Source: Aeromonas sobria | GTDB taxonomy: Bacteria > Pseudomonadota > Gammaproteobacteria > Enterobacterales > Aeromonadaceae | DNA: 64,000 nt | NCBI RefSeq assembly: GCF_000820145.1 | Contig: NZ_CDBW01000005.1 | Location: forward strand, 1-64,000 | Direction: 5' to 3' | Shown here: positions 18,867 to 29,073 of the stretch, one piece after another | How the letters are laid out: each line of letters starts with the position of its first letter | How positions within the stretch are numbered: position 1 is the stretch's first letter | The notes under the pieces: generated by a model | What the model was told of the DNA's origin: nothing | The model's database searches: none | Seen by the model: only the letters and a program-made list of their open reading frames with translations | Position numbers and translations under genes: made by a program

Positions 18867-19683
18867 GGTGCAGAGCAATAAAGTGCATATGGGTCACACC
18901 GCCCGTAAGCGATTCGGTCAAAACTTCTTGCACGATCGCTATGTGATCGACCAGATCGTCGCCGCCATCAACCCGCAACCGGGTCAGAATCTGGTGGAGA
19001 TCGGTCCGGGTCTGGCTGCGCTGACCGAGCCGGTCGCCTCCCAGATGGACAAGATGACAGTGGTCGAGCTTGACCGGGATCTGGCGGCGCGCCTGCGCGA
19101 GCACCCGACTCTCAAAGACAAGCTGACCGTCATCGAAGCCGATGCCATGCGTTTCGACTTCGGCACCCTGATGGGTGAAGGCAAAGGGCCGCTGCGGATC
19201 TTCGGTAACCTGCCCTACAACATCTCCACTCCGCTGATCTTCCACCTGTGCGAGTTCGCCGACCGGGTTGAAGACATGCACTTTATGCTGCAAAAGGAAG
19301 TGGTATTGCGGATGTGTGCTGGCCCAGGCAGCAAAGCCTATGGTCGCCTGAGCGTGATGGTTCAGTACTACTGTCAGGTAGTACCGGTGCTGGAAGTGGG
19401 CCCGGGTGCCTTCAAACCCGCCCCCAAGGTCGACTCTGCCGTAGTGCGCCTGATGCCGCACAAAAACCCGACCATAGTCGCCAAAGACATTCGTTGCCTG
19501 AGCCGCGTCTGTACCGAGGGCTTTGGCCAGCGTCGCAAGACCATCCGCAACAGCTTCTCCAACTTCATTACCGACGCCCAGCTGACCGAGCTTGGTATCG
19601 ATGGCAACCTGCGTCCGGAGAACCTCTCCCTCGAGCAGTTTGTCATGATCGCCAACTGGCTGGCGGATCAGCAACAGGCCTGA
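18856..19683 (+). CDS. rsmA: 16S rRNA dimethyladenosine transferase RsmA (KsgA)
   Basis: 275 residues. Dimethylates A1518 and A1519 of 16S rRNA near the end of 30S assembly; loss gives kasugamycin resistance. SAM-binding motif [10 protein letters not shown], then [12 protein letters not shown], and the adenine-methylase signature [26 protein letters not shown] is the typical N-terminal segment. The start overlaps pdxA, indicating coupling. Confidence 0.97.
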   Translation: MSSKVQSNKVHMGHTARKRFGQNFLHDRYVIDQIVAAINPQPGQNLVEIGPGLAALTEPVASQMDKMTVVELDRDLAARLREHPTLKDKLTVIEADAMRFDFGTLMGEGKGPLRIFGNLPYNISTPLIFHLCEFADRVEDMHFMLQKEVVLRMCAGPGSKAYGRLSVMVQYYCQVVPVLEVGPGAFKPAPKVDSAVVRLMPHKNPTIVAKDIRCLSRVCTEGFGQRRKTIRNSFSNFITDAQLTELGIDGNLRPENLSLEQFVMIANWLADQQQA

Positions 19684-19687
19684 TCCT

Positions 19688-20050
19688 GTGGCTCACCCGC
19701 ACATCGAGATCCGCCCATACCCCATGTATGTGGCGGAATCCAAAGACCCTTACCAGTTTCACTATCTGATCGAGATTGAGAATCTGGGGCCCGGCCCGGT
19801 GCAACTGCTGCACCGGCGCTGGCTCATCACCGATGCCAATGGCAAGATGCAGGAAGTGGCAGGCCCGGGCGTGGTCGGGGAACAACCCGTTATCGCCGAA
19901 GGTGAGACCTACCGCTACCAGAGCGGCGTGCCGCTGGCGACCCCGCTTGGGGTGATGGAAGGGAGCTATACCCTGCAAGATGGCTCTGGCCAGCAGTTCG
20001 AGGCGCCCATCGCCCCCTTCACGCTGGCCATCCCCAATATTATCAACTGA
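19688..20050 (+). CDS. apaG: ApaG domain protein
   Basis: 120 residues from a GTG start 4 bp after the rsmA stop. Fibronectin-III-like ApaG domain: FHYLIEIENLGPGPVQLLHR and the RRWLITDANG segment, then the GVVGEQP loop and SYTLQDG. Biochemical role is unsettled; linked to Co2+ resistance in Salmonella. Lies between rsmA and apaH as in enterobacteria. Confidence 0.95.
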   Translation: MAHPHIEIRPYPMYVAESKDPYQFHYLIEIENLGPGPVQLLHRRWLITDANGKMQEVAGPGVVGEQPVIAEGETYRYQSGVPLATPLGVMEGSYTLQDGSGQQFEAPIAPFTLAIPNIIN

Positions 20051-20056
20051 GGTTTC

Positions 20057-20878
20057 ATGGCGAACTGTTTTGTCGGTGACATCCAGGGCTGTTACGACGA
20101 CTTGCGCCGTCTGCTGGATCTTGCCGCGTTCGATCCCGATAAAGACGTGCTCTGGCTCTGCGGCGACCTGGTCGCCCGCGGCCCGGACTCCCTCAATACC
20201 CTGCGTTTCGTCAAAGGGTTGGGCAACCGCGCCGTCGCCGTACTCGGCAACCACGACCTGCACCTGTTGGCGGTGGCCAATGGCGTCGCGCCGCTCAAGA
20301 AGAAAGACAAGCTGCAGAGCCTGATGGATGCCCCGGATCGGGATGAACTGCTGGAATGGCTGCGCCACCGCCCGCTGCTGGCCGAGCATCCGGATCTGCC
20401 CATCATGATGGTGCATGCCGGTATCTCCCCGGCCTGGGATGCCCGCACCGCCCGCAACTGCGCCCGCGAGGTGGAGAGCCTGCTGCGCGGCGATCAGTAC
20501 CAGTGGCTGCTGCACAACATGTATGGCGATCAGCCCGATGGCTGGCAAGATGATCTGGTCGGGATCGACCGCTACCGCTACATCATCAACACCTTCACCC
20601 GGATGCGCTTCTGCTATTTCGACGGTCGCCTCGACTTCAAATGCAAGAAGGGCCCCAAGGAGTCGACCCCGGGGCTGCGTCCCTGGTTCGAACAGCGGGA
20701 GCACCACGTGGATGACCCCGTTCTGGTGTTCGGCCACTGGGCTGCCCTGATGGGCAACACCGGTAAAAGCGATATCAAAGCGCTCGATACCGGCTGCGTC
20801 TGGGGCAACAGCCTGACCCTGTGGCGCTACGAGGATGATGCCCTGATCGCCACCCCCTGCCCGGTTCACGCCAGCTAG
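20057..20878 (+). CDS. apaH: diadenosine tetraphosphatase ApaH
   Basis: 273 residues (E. coli 280). Symmetrical hydrolase of Ap4A to 2 ADP; also removes Np4 caps from RNA. PPP-type metallophosphatase motifs are seen in order: GDIQGCYDD, GDLVARGPDS, GNHD, and a later VHAGISP and GHW. Last gene of the lptD operon, closed by the terminator at 20942-20964. Confidence 0.97.
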   Translation: MANCFVGDIQGCYDDLRRLLDLAAFDPDKDVLWLCGDLVARGPDSLNTLRFVKGLGNRAVAVLGNHDLHLLAVANGVAPLKKKDKLQSLMDAPDRDELLEWLRHRPLLAEHPDLPIMMVHAGISPAWDARTARNCAREVESLLRGDQYQWLLHNMYGDQPDGWQDDLVGIDRYRYIINTFTRMRFCYFDGRLDFKCKKGPKESTPGLRPWFEQREHHVDDPVLVFGHWAALMGNTGKSDIKALDTGCVWGNSLTLWRYEDDALIATPCPVHAS

Positions 20879-20941
20879 GGGCAGCACAGCAATCAGGCGG
20901 TAGCTGCCGCGCTAATTGCCCAGAACTGCATCAATAACAAA

Positions 20942-20964
20942 GCCCGGCAATCTGCCGGGCTTTC
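20942..20964 (+). terminator. Rho-independent terminator after apaH
   Basis: AGCCCGGCA-ATC-TGCCGGGCT followed by TTCTGTTTTG. It closes the lptD-apaH operon and lies before the convergent HTH gene. Confidence 0.85.
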
Positions 20965-20997
20965 TGTTTTGTGTTCTCTGGTTCCGTGCGAATAAGG

Positions 20998-21498
20998 TTA
21001 CAACTTGCGCCCCAACCGCTTCTCGATCTGGCGCCGCTCCCACTCAGGGCCAAACAGCTTGAAGGGCTGAAATACCCGAATGGCATGGGAGGCAAGTCCC
21101 AACCCCCAGCCCAGCGCCGGCCACCAGGCCCAGATATACTCCGGATTGCTCAGGTAGTTGATGACAAACAGCCCGCAGATCACCAGTACATAGCTGGCGA
21201 CATGGTGATAGAAGCCCTTGAGCCCCTCCACATAGCGCATGGCTTCCCGCTCTTCTGCCGATACCTGCACCGCATCCTGACCCATAGTGTCACTTCCTCT
21301 CATCTCACGCTCCTGTTGCTCTGACCCATCCAGTTGAGCCACATCGAGTTCAAAGACGGAGGCCAGGGCCTTGAGAGATTCCAGTCCGGGTTGCTGCCCC
21401 TGCTCGATCCGCTGGATAGTGCGGACACTCAAACCAGTCAACGTCGCCAACTGATCCTGGGACCAACCCCGTTGCAATCTCAACTTCCTGACGATCAT
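20998..21498 (-). CDS. XRE-type HTH regulator fused to a 2TM domain
   Basis: 166 residues from ATG 21498, preceded by AAGGAG with 6-bp spacing; the longer frame to 21552 has no such site. Residues about 1-60 are a Cro/C1 helix-turn-helix (LTGLSVRTIQRIEQG is the recognition part). A short acidic linker follows, then from about residue 90 a 2TM domain with two hydrophobic helices (YHHVASYVLVICGLFVINYL and the WPALGWGLGLASHAI region) and a basic end RRQIEKRLGRKL. This predicts a membrane-tethered DNA-binding protein. No partner gene is adjacent; target unknown. Confidence 0.85.
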   Translation of the reverse strand: MIVRKLRLQRGWSQDQLATLTGLSVRTIQRIEQGQQPGLESLKALASVFELDVAQLDGSEQQEREMRGSDTMGQDAVQVSAEEREAMRYVEGLKGFYHHVASYVLVICGLFVINYLSNPEYIWAWWPALGWGLGLASHAIRVFQPFKLFGPEWERRQIEKRLGRKL

Positions 21499-21733
21499 CG
21501 CGAACTCCTTGTGGTAATTGACAGGGCCAGCATAAGGGCTGAGCAGTGACAAACGATACGACAGATGCCTGACACCAACCTGACTTTCTTTTTAAATCAA
21601 TACATTAGCCAGATATCCACCGCTATCGTGCAAACGCCTTGGTAGCGACTACAAACTGGTGTCGGTCACCCGACAGCAAGCCAACAACCTCATTCTCTTC
21701 AAGATAGCGCTTACCACAGCTCAAACAATGAGC

Positions 21734-22723
21734 TTACAGACTCTGCATCAACTCGGCGGCGATCTCGAAGGAGCGCAGTCGGGCCTGATGGTCGACGATG
21801 GGGCCGTTGAACATCAGCTCATCGGCACGGGTTTCCGCCAGCAGCGCCTTGAGACCGTGACGAACCTGCTCCGGCTCCCCCACCAGAGAGCGGGCCAGGG
21901 TCTGCTCCATCGCCATCAGCTCACGGGGCGCCCACTCGTCACCAAGCTGGACAACCGGCGCGGGCAGCTTGCCCGCATCACCGCGATGGAGACGCAAGAA
22001 CTGCTGCTGTACGGTGGTGAACTGGAAGCGTGCCTCCCGCTCGCTGTCGGCGGCGATCATATTGATACAGACCACCGCATGGGGCTTGGGCCAGCGAGCG
22101 GAGGGGCGATACTGGCTGCGGTAGATCTCCAGCGCTTGCAGCAACATGGCAGGGGCGAAATGGGAGGCAAAACCGAACGGCAAGCCCATCGCCGCCGCCA
22201 GTTGCGCGCTGTAGAGGCTGGAGCCTAGCAGCCAGATGGGCAGATGCAGCCCCTGACCTGGCACAGCCTGCACGGCGCCGATCTCGTCGCCAAAGTAACT
22301 CATGAGCTCGCGCACATCGGCCGGGAAATCATCCACCTCACCGCTGCGCATGCGCCGCAGCGCCCGCATGGTGCGCTGATCGGTCCCGGGCGCACGGCCA
22401 AGGCCCAGATCGATGCGGTCGGGATAGAGAGAAGCTAAAGTGCCAAACTGCTCGGCAATGACCAGCGGCGAGTGGTTCGGCAACATGATGCCACCCGCCC
22501 CGATCCGCAAAGTGGTGGTGGCCTCAGCCAGATGACCGATCAGCACCGAGGTGGCGGCACTGGCAATGTCCGGCATGTTGTGATGCTCGGCCAGCCAGTA
22601 GCGCTGGTAACCCCAGCCCTCGGCATGGCGGGCAAGATCCCGCGAACGGCGAAACGACTCGGCAGGCACAGAACCTTCGGCAACAGGCACCAGATCGAGC
22701 ACGGAATAGGGGATGGCAGACAT
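21734..22723 (-). CDS. LLM-class flavin-dependent oxidoreductase
   Basis: 329 residues from ATG 22723 ([14 protein letters not shown]), with GGAG 7 bp upstream; 7 residues shorter than the longest frame. Bacterial luciferase-like TIM barrel: [25 protein letters not shown], and [11 protein letters not shown] are the standard segments of the YhbW/alkanal-monooxygenase-like group that uses FMNH2 and O2. Substrate unknown. It stands alone; a 6-bp hairpin at 21659-21674 beyond its stop is too weak to call as a terminator. Confidence 0.9.
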   Translation of the reverse strand: MSAIPYSVLDLVPVAEGSVPAESFRRSRDLARHAEGWGYQRYWLAEHHNMPDIASAATSVLIGHLAEATTTLRIGAGGIMLPNHSPLVIAEQFGTLASLYPDRIDLGLGRAPGTDQRTMRALRRMRSGEVDDFPADVRELMSYFGDEIGAVQAVPGQGLHLPIWLLGSSLYSAQLAAAMGLPFGFASHFAPAMLLQALEIYRSQYRPSARWPKPHAVVCINMIAADSEREARFQFTTVQQQFLRLHRGDAGKLPAPVVQLGDEWAPRELMAMEQTLARSLVGEPEQVRHGLKALLAETRADELMFNGPIVDHQARLRSFEIAAELMQSL

Positions 22724-22825
22724 AAATACACTCCATTGCATCACAATTTGCTAACAGAGGGGCACTCTAGCATGAGATGCTCGAACGGAACACATTTGCC
22801 CTGCGGGAGCGCATGCGCCCGATGT

Positions 22826-22859
22826 AAAAAGGCCACCCCGCAAGCGGGATGGCCTTTTT
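22826..22859. terminator. Rho-independent terminator between yjiH-like gene and LLM gene
   Basis: AAAAAGGCCACCCCG-CAAG-CGGGATGGCCTTTTT: an 11-bp stem with one mismatch and T tracts on both strands. On the minus strand it ends the YjiH-type gene 17 bp after its stop. Confidence 0.9.
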
Positions 22860-22875
22860 CAGCACTGCGGCATGA

Positions 22876-24246
22876 TCAGAACAGCAGGTGCGCCACAGCA
22901 GCGATAACCGGCAAGGTGACCAGAGTACGCAGCAGGAAGATAACGAACAGCTCCCATAGCTTGACCGGGATCTTGCTACCCAGCAGCAGGGCCCCCACTT
23001 CTGACATATAGATGAGCTGGGTCACCGACATGGCGGCAATCACGAAGCGAGTCATGTCGCTCTCGATGGTCGAGGCCAGCACCGCCGGAATGAACATGTC
23101 GGCAAAACCGACCATGATGGTCTTGGAGGCCGCTTCAGCCTCCGGCAGTTGCAGCAGCTCCAGCAAGGGAACAAAGGGCGCCCCCAGCCAGGTGAAGATA
23201 GGGGTGTGTTCGGCCAGTATCAGGGCGCAGGTACCGATCGCCATCACCACCGGCAATACGCCAAATATCATATCCAGCGCATTCTTCACCCCTTCCCGTG
23301 CTACCGCGCCCAAGTCACTCACATTATCAGCCTTGGTCAATGCCCGCTCGAAGCCATAGCTCATCACGCTGTGCTGGTGCGGCACTGCCTCCTGCTTACG
23401 GCACAAGGGCGTGCCATCGGCATAGATATCTTTCTTCCAGCACAGTGGTGGCAAACGCGGCACCACGATGGCAGCGACCACGCCAGCCAGGCAGACGGTC
23501 AGATAGAAAGGAACAAACATGTGCTCCAGTTTTACCTGAGAGATCACCACCAGACAGAAGGTGATGGAAACAGCAGAGAAGGTGGTGCCAATCACCGCGG
23601 CTTCACGCTGGGTATAAAACTTCCCTTCATACTGCTTGCTGGTCAGCAGGATGCCCACGCTGCCATCGCCGAGCCAGGAGGCAAAGCAGTCCACCGCGGA
23701 GCGACCCGGCAAGCGGAATACCGGACGCATGATGCGGGTCATCATGGTGCCGACAAACTCCAACAGCCCGAAATCGAGCAGCAGTGGCAGTAACAAACCA
23801 GCAAACAGGAAGACTGAAAAGAGCACCGGCAGCAGATCGTGCAACACCAGACCACCGGTTGCGCCGGAATAGAGCAACTCTGGCCCCATCTCGAAGAAGG
23901 TCAGCAGCACGAAAATACCGCCCAACACCCGTACACAGGCCCAGAAAGGGGAGACATTGAACAGGCTGTTGAGGAAAGGGCGGCGCACCAGAATCGCCGG
24001 CTTGAACAACCAGGCAATCACCGTCATCAGCATGGTGGTGGTGATTACCGCACTGACCATGGCCACCAGATAATCGGCAAACACCCGCTGAACCAGCTTG
24101 GCCAGCACGGCAACCGGGATGGTGACATTGCCCTGATAGAGGACCGGCGTCATGAACAGCAGGATCCCGATAAGTGAAGGAACCAAAAACATCAATACGT
24201 TACGGCGGGTATTGACCGCGGGTGCTTCGAGACTCTTTTCCAACAT
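22876..24246 (-). CDS. YjiH family membrane protein (nucleoside-recognition/Gate domain)
   Basis: 456 residues, strongly hydrophobic with around ten predicted membrane segments, beginning LMFLVPSLIGILLFMTPVLY. The sequence FASWLGDGSVGILLTSKQYEG and the VGFADMFIPAVLAS region match the YjiH family, which carries the Gate (nucleoside recognition) domain also found in spore-maturation proteins and transporters. Substrate not established. A hydrophilic loop in the middle contains a Cys-rich patch (PPLCWKKD, PLCRKQE). It is monocistronic. Confidence 0.85.
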   Translation of the reverse strand: MLEKSLEAPAVNTRRNVLMFLVPSLIGILLFMTPVLYQGNVTIPVAVLAKLVQRVFADYLVAMVSAVITTTMLMTVIAWLFKPAILVRRPFLNSLFNVSPFWACVRVLGGIFVLLTFFEMGPELLYSGATGGLVLHDLLPVLFSVFLFAGLLLPLLLDFGLLEFVGTMMTRIMRPVFRLPGRSAVDCFASWLGDGSVGILLTSKQYEGKFYTQREAAVIGTTFSAVSITFCLVVISQVKLEHMFVPFYLTVCLAGVVAAIVVPRLPPLCWKKDIYADGTPLCRKQEAVPHQHSVMSYGFERALTKADNVSDLGAVAREGVKNALDMIFGVLPVVMAIGTCALILAEHTPIFTWLGAPFVPLLELLQLPEAEAASKTIMVGFADMFIPAVLASTIESDMTRFVIAAMSVTQLIYMSEVGALLLGSKIPVKLWELFVIFLLRTLVTLPVIAAVAHLLF

Positions 24247-24560
24247 GATATGACAGCCCTGACGTTACATTTACCTAGCCTGGCCAACCTGCATATTCAC
24301 GCATTGACCAGCAATAGCGCGCGCAAGAATACTCTAAAAAAACGCACAAACAAGCCTTTAATCGAGTGAATTGCGCATAAATATTTCCACAGGTAAACCT
24401 TTCATCAAAACAACCCGATACAGCAACGCATATCGATTCAATCGACATTGCCAGACTATTGTTTCGTTTTTGTTGGATTTTGTGGGTGGTATAACCCGAA
24501 CCAAAGGCTCGGCAATACCTGATGTAACCGACTCGCCGAATGAGTGGTTGCTCGACAGGT
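24247..24560. other. AT-rich intergenic region, no gene seen
   Basis: Between the YjiH-type gene and the cgtA terminator. Noticeably lower G+C than its surroundings with short A and T runs, consistent with a promoter region for the minus-strand YjiH-type gene. A plus-strand ORF at 24371-24601 has no ribosome binding site and runs into the terminator, so it is not called. Confidence 0.5.
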
Positions 24561-24562
24561 AT

Positions 24563-24597
24563 AAAAAAACCGGAGCCTGCGAAGGCTCCGGTTTTCA
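24563..24597 (-). terminator. Rho-independent terminator after cgtA
   Basis: On the minus strand AACCGGAGCCT-TCGC-AGGCTCCGGTT is followed by TTTTTATACC. It lies 16 bp past the cgtA stop. Confidence 0.9.
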
Positions 24598-24613
24598 GTG
24601 ACAGTAACGGGGA

Positions 24614-25942
<1,329 letters not shown>

Positions 25943-25960
25943 TCAACAATTCAGAAAAAC

Positions 25961-25988
25961 AAAAGCCCCGCCTGTTGGCGGGGCTTCG
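25961..25988 (-). terminator. terminator between rpmA and cgtA
   Basis: On the minus strand AAGCCCCGCC-AACA-GGCGGGGCTT followed by TTGTTTTTC. It lies 19 bp after the rpmA stop, so cgtA is probably transcribed partly by read-through or from its own promoter. Confidence 0.85.
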
Positions 25989-26006
25989 GATCCTTGCGGT
26001 CCGTAA

Positions 26007-26264
26007 TTACTCAGCAATGATGCTTACGTATTTACGATTCAGCGGACCTTTAACTTCGAACAGGATCTTACCAGTTGCTTTCGCGAACAAGGTGTGATCT
26101 GTTCCCAGACCAACGTTAGTACCAGCATGGAACTTGGTGCCACGCTGACGAACGATGATGCTGCCAGCCAGAACTGTTTCGCCGCCGAAACGCTTCACGC
26201 CAAGGCGTTTAGCTTCAGAATCGCGACCGTTGCGGGATGAACCGCCAGCTTTTTTGTGTGCCAT
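26007..26264 (-). CDS. rpmA: 50S ribosomal protein L27
   Basis: 85 residues. Typical start [22 protein letters not shown], with the flexible N-terminal tail that reaches the peptidyl transferase centre, and [12 protein letters not shown]. Preceded by AGAGGAG. Lies 17 bp downstream of rplU, the invariant rplU-rpmA pair. Confidence 0.99.
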   Translation of the reverse strand: MAHKKAGGSSRNGRDSEAKRLGVKRFGGETVLAGSIIVRQRGTKFHAGTNVGLGTDHTLFAKATGKILFEVKGPLNRKYVSIIAE

Positions 26265-26281
26265 CTATCGGACTCCTCTAA

Positions 26282-26593
26282 TTAAGCGCTGATGCCAGTG
26301 ATTTTGACTTCAGTGAACCACTGACGGTGGCCCGCTTGCTTGCGATGGTGCTTACGACGACGGAACTTGACGATAGTCACTTTCTCGCCACGGCCGTGAG
26401 CCACAACTTCAGCTACAACCTTGCCACCTTCAACAAAAGGAGCACCTACTTTAAAAGTGTCGCCTGCAGCAACCATCAGAACTTCGTTGAAGTCGATGGT
26501 AGCGCCAGTCTCAACGTTCAGCTTTTCCAGACGAACGATTTGACCTTCGGCCACACGGTGTTGTTTTCCGCCGCTTTGGAATACCGCGTACAT
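26282..26593 (-). CDS. rplU: 50S ribosomal protein L21
   Basis: 103 residues, exactly the E. coli length, from [14 protein letters not shown]. The [14 protein letters not shown] stretch is the basic rRNA-binding C-terminal part. The longest frame is 36 codons longer and overlaps the promoter, so the inner ATG at 26593 was chosen. Divergent from ispB. Confidence 0.99.
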   Translation of the reverse strand: MYAVFQSGGKQHRVAEGQIVRLEKLNVETGATIDFNEVLMVAAGDTFKVGAPFVEGGKVVAEVVAHGRGEKVTIVKFRRRKHHRKQAGHRQWFTEVKITGISA

Positions 26594-26666
26594 TTGATTA
26601 ACTCCGTAAAGGCATGTCTTTTGCTCAAGGCTAGACATGCGCAAAAACCTATAACAATGGGCGGGC

Positions 26667-26695
26667 ATTCTACGCAAATCGATTTGCTCAGGCAA
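26667..26695 (-). promoter_or_regulatory. promoter of rplU-rpmA
   Basis: Minus strand: -35 TTGCCT (26690-26695), 17-bp spacer, -10 TAGAAT (26667-26672), followed by a GC-rich start region (GCCCGCCC) as expected at growth-rate-controlled ribosomal promoters. It gives a leader of about 65 nt. Confidence 0.65.
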
Positions 26696-26835
26696 GGCCA
26701 ATTTAGCAAAAAGTTTATTTTGTGCGCATATCTGCCGCCGTGGATAAACACCTAACTGTAACCCATTGTGAAATCGTGTAGAATCCCCGCCATTACTAAA
26801 ATCGCAGTTATTGCTGCTGTCACGTTACGAGACTT

Positions 26836-27807
26836 ATGGACCAACAGACTATCCGTGCGCTCTGTGCCGCCGACATGACGGCGGTCAATGAACTGATCCT
26901 GGCCCGACTCCAGTCCGATGTTAGTCTGATCAATCAGCTGGGTTTCTACATCGTCAGTGCCGGCGGCAAGCGAATGCGCCCCATGCTGACTGTGATGGCC
27001 GCCCGCGCGCTCGGCTATGAGGGTGAGGATCACCTGAAACTGGCCGCCATCATCGAATTTATCCACACCTCCACTTTGCTGCATGATGACGTAGTCGATG
27101 AATCTGACCTGCGTCGCGGCCGTGAAACGGCGAATGCCATGTTTGGCAATGCCGCAAGCGTCTTGGTCGGTGATTATCTCTATAGCCGCTCCTTCCAGAT
27201 GATGGCCGAACTCTCCAACCTGCGGGTGATGGAGATCCTGTCGGATGCCACCAACACCATTGCAGAAGGGGAAGTGTTGCAGTTGATGAACTGTAACGAC
27301 CCGGATACCACCGAGCAGAGTTACATGACGGTCATCTACTGTAAGACCGCCAAGCTGTTCGAGGCCGCCACCCGCCTCGCCGCCGTGCTGACCCATCAGC
27401 CCGAGCCCGTCGAGCAGGCAATGACCGATTACGGCAAGTATCTGGGTACTGCGTTCCAGATCATCGATGATGTGATGGATTACTGCTCCCAGAGCGAGGA
27501 GATGGGCAAGAACGTCGGTGACGATCTGGCTGAAGGCAAACCTACCCTGCCGCTACTGCGGGCCATGGCTGTAGGTAGTGCGGAAGAGCGCCAGCTGGTG
27601 CGCGATGCCATCGAGCACCGCAACGGTATGGAGCATCTCGACCAGATCCTCGGGATTCTCGGCCGTACCGGTGCGCTGGAGTACTCACGGATGCGTGCCC
27701 GGGAGGAGGCTGACAAGGCCATTGCCGCCCTCGCCATCCTGCCTGACTCCCGCCACAAGCAAGCGCTGGAAACCCTTGCTCACATGGCGGTACAACGCAG
27801 CGCCTGA
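26836..27807 (+). CDS. ispB: octaprenyl diphosphate synthase IspB
   Basis: 323 residues, as E. coli. Makes the C40 side chain of ubiquinone and menaquinone. The two aspartate-rich motifs of trans-prenyltransferases are present: LLHDDVVDESD and FQIIDDVMDY; the basic GGKRMRP segment binds IPP. Divergent from rplU, as in E. coli. A perfect terminator follows at 27826. Confidence 0.97.
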   Translation: MDQQTIRALCAADMTAVNELILARLQSDVSLINQLGFYIVSAGGKRMRPMLTVMAARALGYEGEDHLKLAAIIEFIHTSTLLHDDVVDESDLRRGRETANAMFGNAASVLVGDYLYSRSFQMMAELSNLRVMEILSDATNTIAEGEVLQLMNCNDPDTTEQSYMTVIYCKTAKLFEAATRLAAVLTHQPEPVEQAMTDYGKYLGTAFQIIDDVMDYCSQSEEMGKNVGDDLAEGKPTLPLLRAMAVGSAEERQLVRDAIEHRNGMEHLDQILGILGRTGALEYSRMRAREEADKAIAALAILPDSRHKQALETLAHMAVQRSA

Positions 27808-27825
27808 GTCTACGGCTCCCCTGGC

Positions 27826-27858
27826 AATAAAAAAGAGGCAACCGCCTCTTTTTTATTG
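27826..27858. terminator. bidirectional terminator after ispB
   Basis: AATAAAAAAGAGGC-AACC-GCCTCTTTTTTATT is a near-perfect palindrome with T runs on both strands; it serves ispB and the convergent DUF2065 gene. Confidence 0.93.
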
Positions 27859-27892
27859 CCTGTCATTCGACGGCGGGGCTAGCTATCAAGGC

Positions 27893-28081
27893 TCAGTGGT
27901 TCAACATCCAGAGGATCACCAGCCCTGCCACCACCAGGGATCCTCCGATGCGGCGCAACTGCTCCGGAGGCTGCTCGCTCAGCAGACGCAGCATCTGTTG
28001 CCATGCTTGTGGGACCAGCAGAGGACCCAGCCCTTCAAACAGCAATAACAGCCCCAATCCTGCCAGCATAGATGTCAGCAT
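27893..28081 (-). CDS. DUF2065 (YjeT-like) small membrane protein
   Basis: 62 residues with two hydrophobic helices (SMLAGLGLLLLFEGLGPLL and SLVVAGLVILWML) joined by a polar QPPEQLRRIGG loop. Matches the YjeT family found next to hflC in many gammaproteobacteria. No function known. Here it is separated from hflC by two hairpins (28095-28168), so it is not simply co-transcribed. Confidence 0.85.
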   Translation of the reverse strand: MLTSMLAGLGLLLLFEGLGPLLVPQAWQQMLRLLSEQPPEQLRRIGGSLVVAGLVILWMLNH

Positions 28082-28094
28082 CTTATCCCCTTAA

Positions 28095-28127
28095 ATAAAA
28101 AAACCACCCGCATCGACAGGTGGCTTT
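28095..28127 (-). terminator. second hairpin terminator downstream of hflC
   Basis: On the minus strand AAAGCCACC ... GGTGGTTTTTTT with a 10-base loop. It follows the stronger terminator at 28139-28168 and lies just before the DUF2065 start. Confidence 0.65.
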
Positions 28128-28138
28128 AGCACTCAAAA

Positions 28139-28168
28139 CAAAAGGGTCTGATGCGTCAGACCCTTTTG
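28139..28168 (-). terminator. Rho-independent terminator after hflC
   Basis: Minus strand AAAAGGGTCTGA-CGCA-TCAGACCCTTTT followed by GTTTTGAG; 20 bp past the hflC stop. Confidence 0.88.
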
Positions 28169-28188
28169 AGATAACCTTTCGGCGATAA

Positions 28189-29070
28189 TTACTTGGTGCC
28201 GTTAGGAGATTTGAGGTAGCGGAAGAACTCGCTGTCCGGCTTCAGAACCATCAGGTCGTTGCCACCGGCGAAGCTCTTGCGATAGGCCTCCATACTACGC
28301 ACGAAGCTGAAAAACTCGGGGTCTTTCTTGTAGCTGTCGGCATAGATCTTGGCTGCCTCAGCATCACCTTCACCACGCAGTTGCCGCGCATTACTCTCGG
28401 CGTCGGCGATCATCACGGTCACCTTGCGGTCGATGTCTGCACGCAGGATTTCAGCCTGCTCACGACCCTGGGAGCGATGCTCACGGGCTACCGCAGTCCG
28501 CTCGGCACGCATCCGCTGATAGATGGAGCTGGAGACTTCTACCGGCAGGTTGATCTGCTTGATCCGCACATCAACCACCTTGATACCGAGCTCGGAAGAG
28601 CGCGCCATCTTCATCAGCGCATCTTCCATCACGGTACTGCGCTCACCAGAGACGATGTCTTTGATGGTACGGTTACCGATCTCGGAACGCAGACCGTTGT
28701 TGATTTTACGCTTGAGCAGGTCTTCCGCCTGGATCTTGTTGCCACCACCGGTTGCCAGGTAGTACTTGGAGAAGTCCTCGATCTTCCACTTCACGTAAGA
28801 GTCGATGATGAGGTCTTTCTTCTCGGAGGTAACAAAACGATCTGCCTGGCCTTCCAGCGTCTGGATGCGGGCATCCATCTTGCGGACCTGATCGATGAGC
28901 GGCACCTTGAAGTGCAGACCCGGCTCATAGAGCCGTGGCTCACCGGATTCAACCCGCTTCACCTTGCCAAACTGCACCACTATCCCTTTCTGGCCTTCAT
29001 CAATGATGAAAACAGAAGAGAAGCAGAACATGGTCGCCACAGCGATGACACCAATAGCTATTTTTTTCAT
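28189..29070 (-). CDS. hflC: HflC, modulator of FtsH protease
   Basis: 293 residues. One N-terminal membrane anchor (IAIGVIAVATMFCFSSVFII), then an SPFH/prohibitin domain and a coiled-coil (AEILRADIDRKVT region). Forms with HflK the periplasmic cage around the FtsH protease. Starts 3 bp after the hflK stop. Shorter than the E. coli protein (334) at the C-terminal side. Confidence 0.95.
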   Translation of the reverse strand: MKKIAIGVIAVATMFCFSSVFIIDEGQKGIVVQFGKVKRVESGEPRLYEPGLHFKVPLIDQVRKMDARIQTLEGQADRFVTSEKKDLIIDSYVKWKIEDFSKYYLATGGGNKIQAEDLLKRKINNGLRSEIGNRTIKDIVSGERSTVMEDALMKMARSSELGIKVVDVRIKQINLPVEVSSSIYQRMRAERTAVAREHRSQGREQAEILRADIDRKVTVMIADAESNARQLRGEGDAEAAKIYADSYKKDPEFFSFVRSMEAYRKSFAGGNDLMVLKPDSEFFRYLKSPNGTK

Positions 29071-29073
29071 CTA

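Noticed and set aside
24371..24601. 76-codon plus-strand frame in the AT-rich gap before cgtA
   Set aside because: No ribosome binding site, and it reads through the cgtA terminator hairpin.
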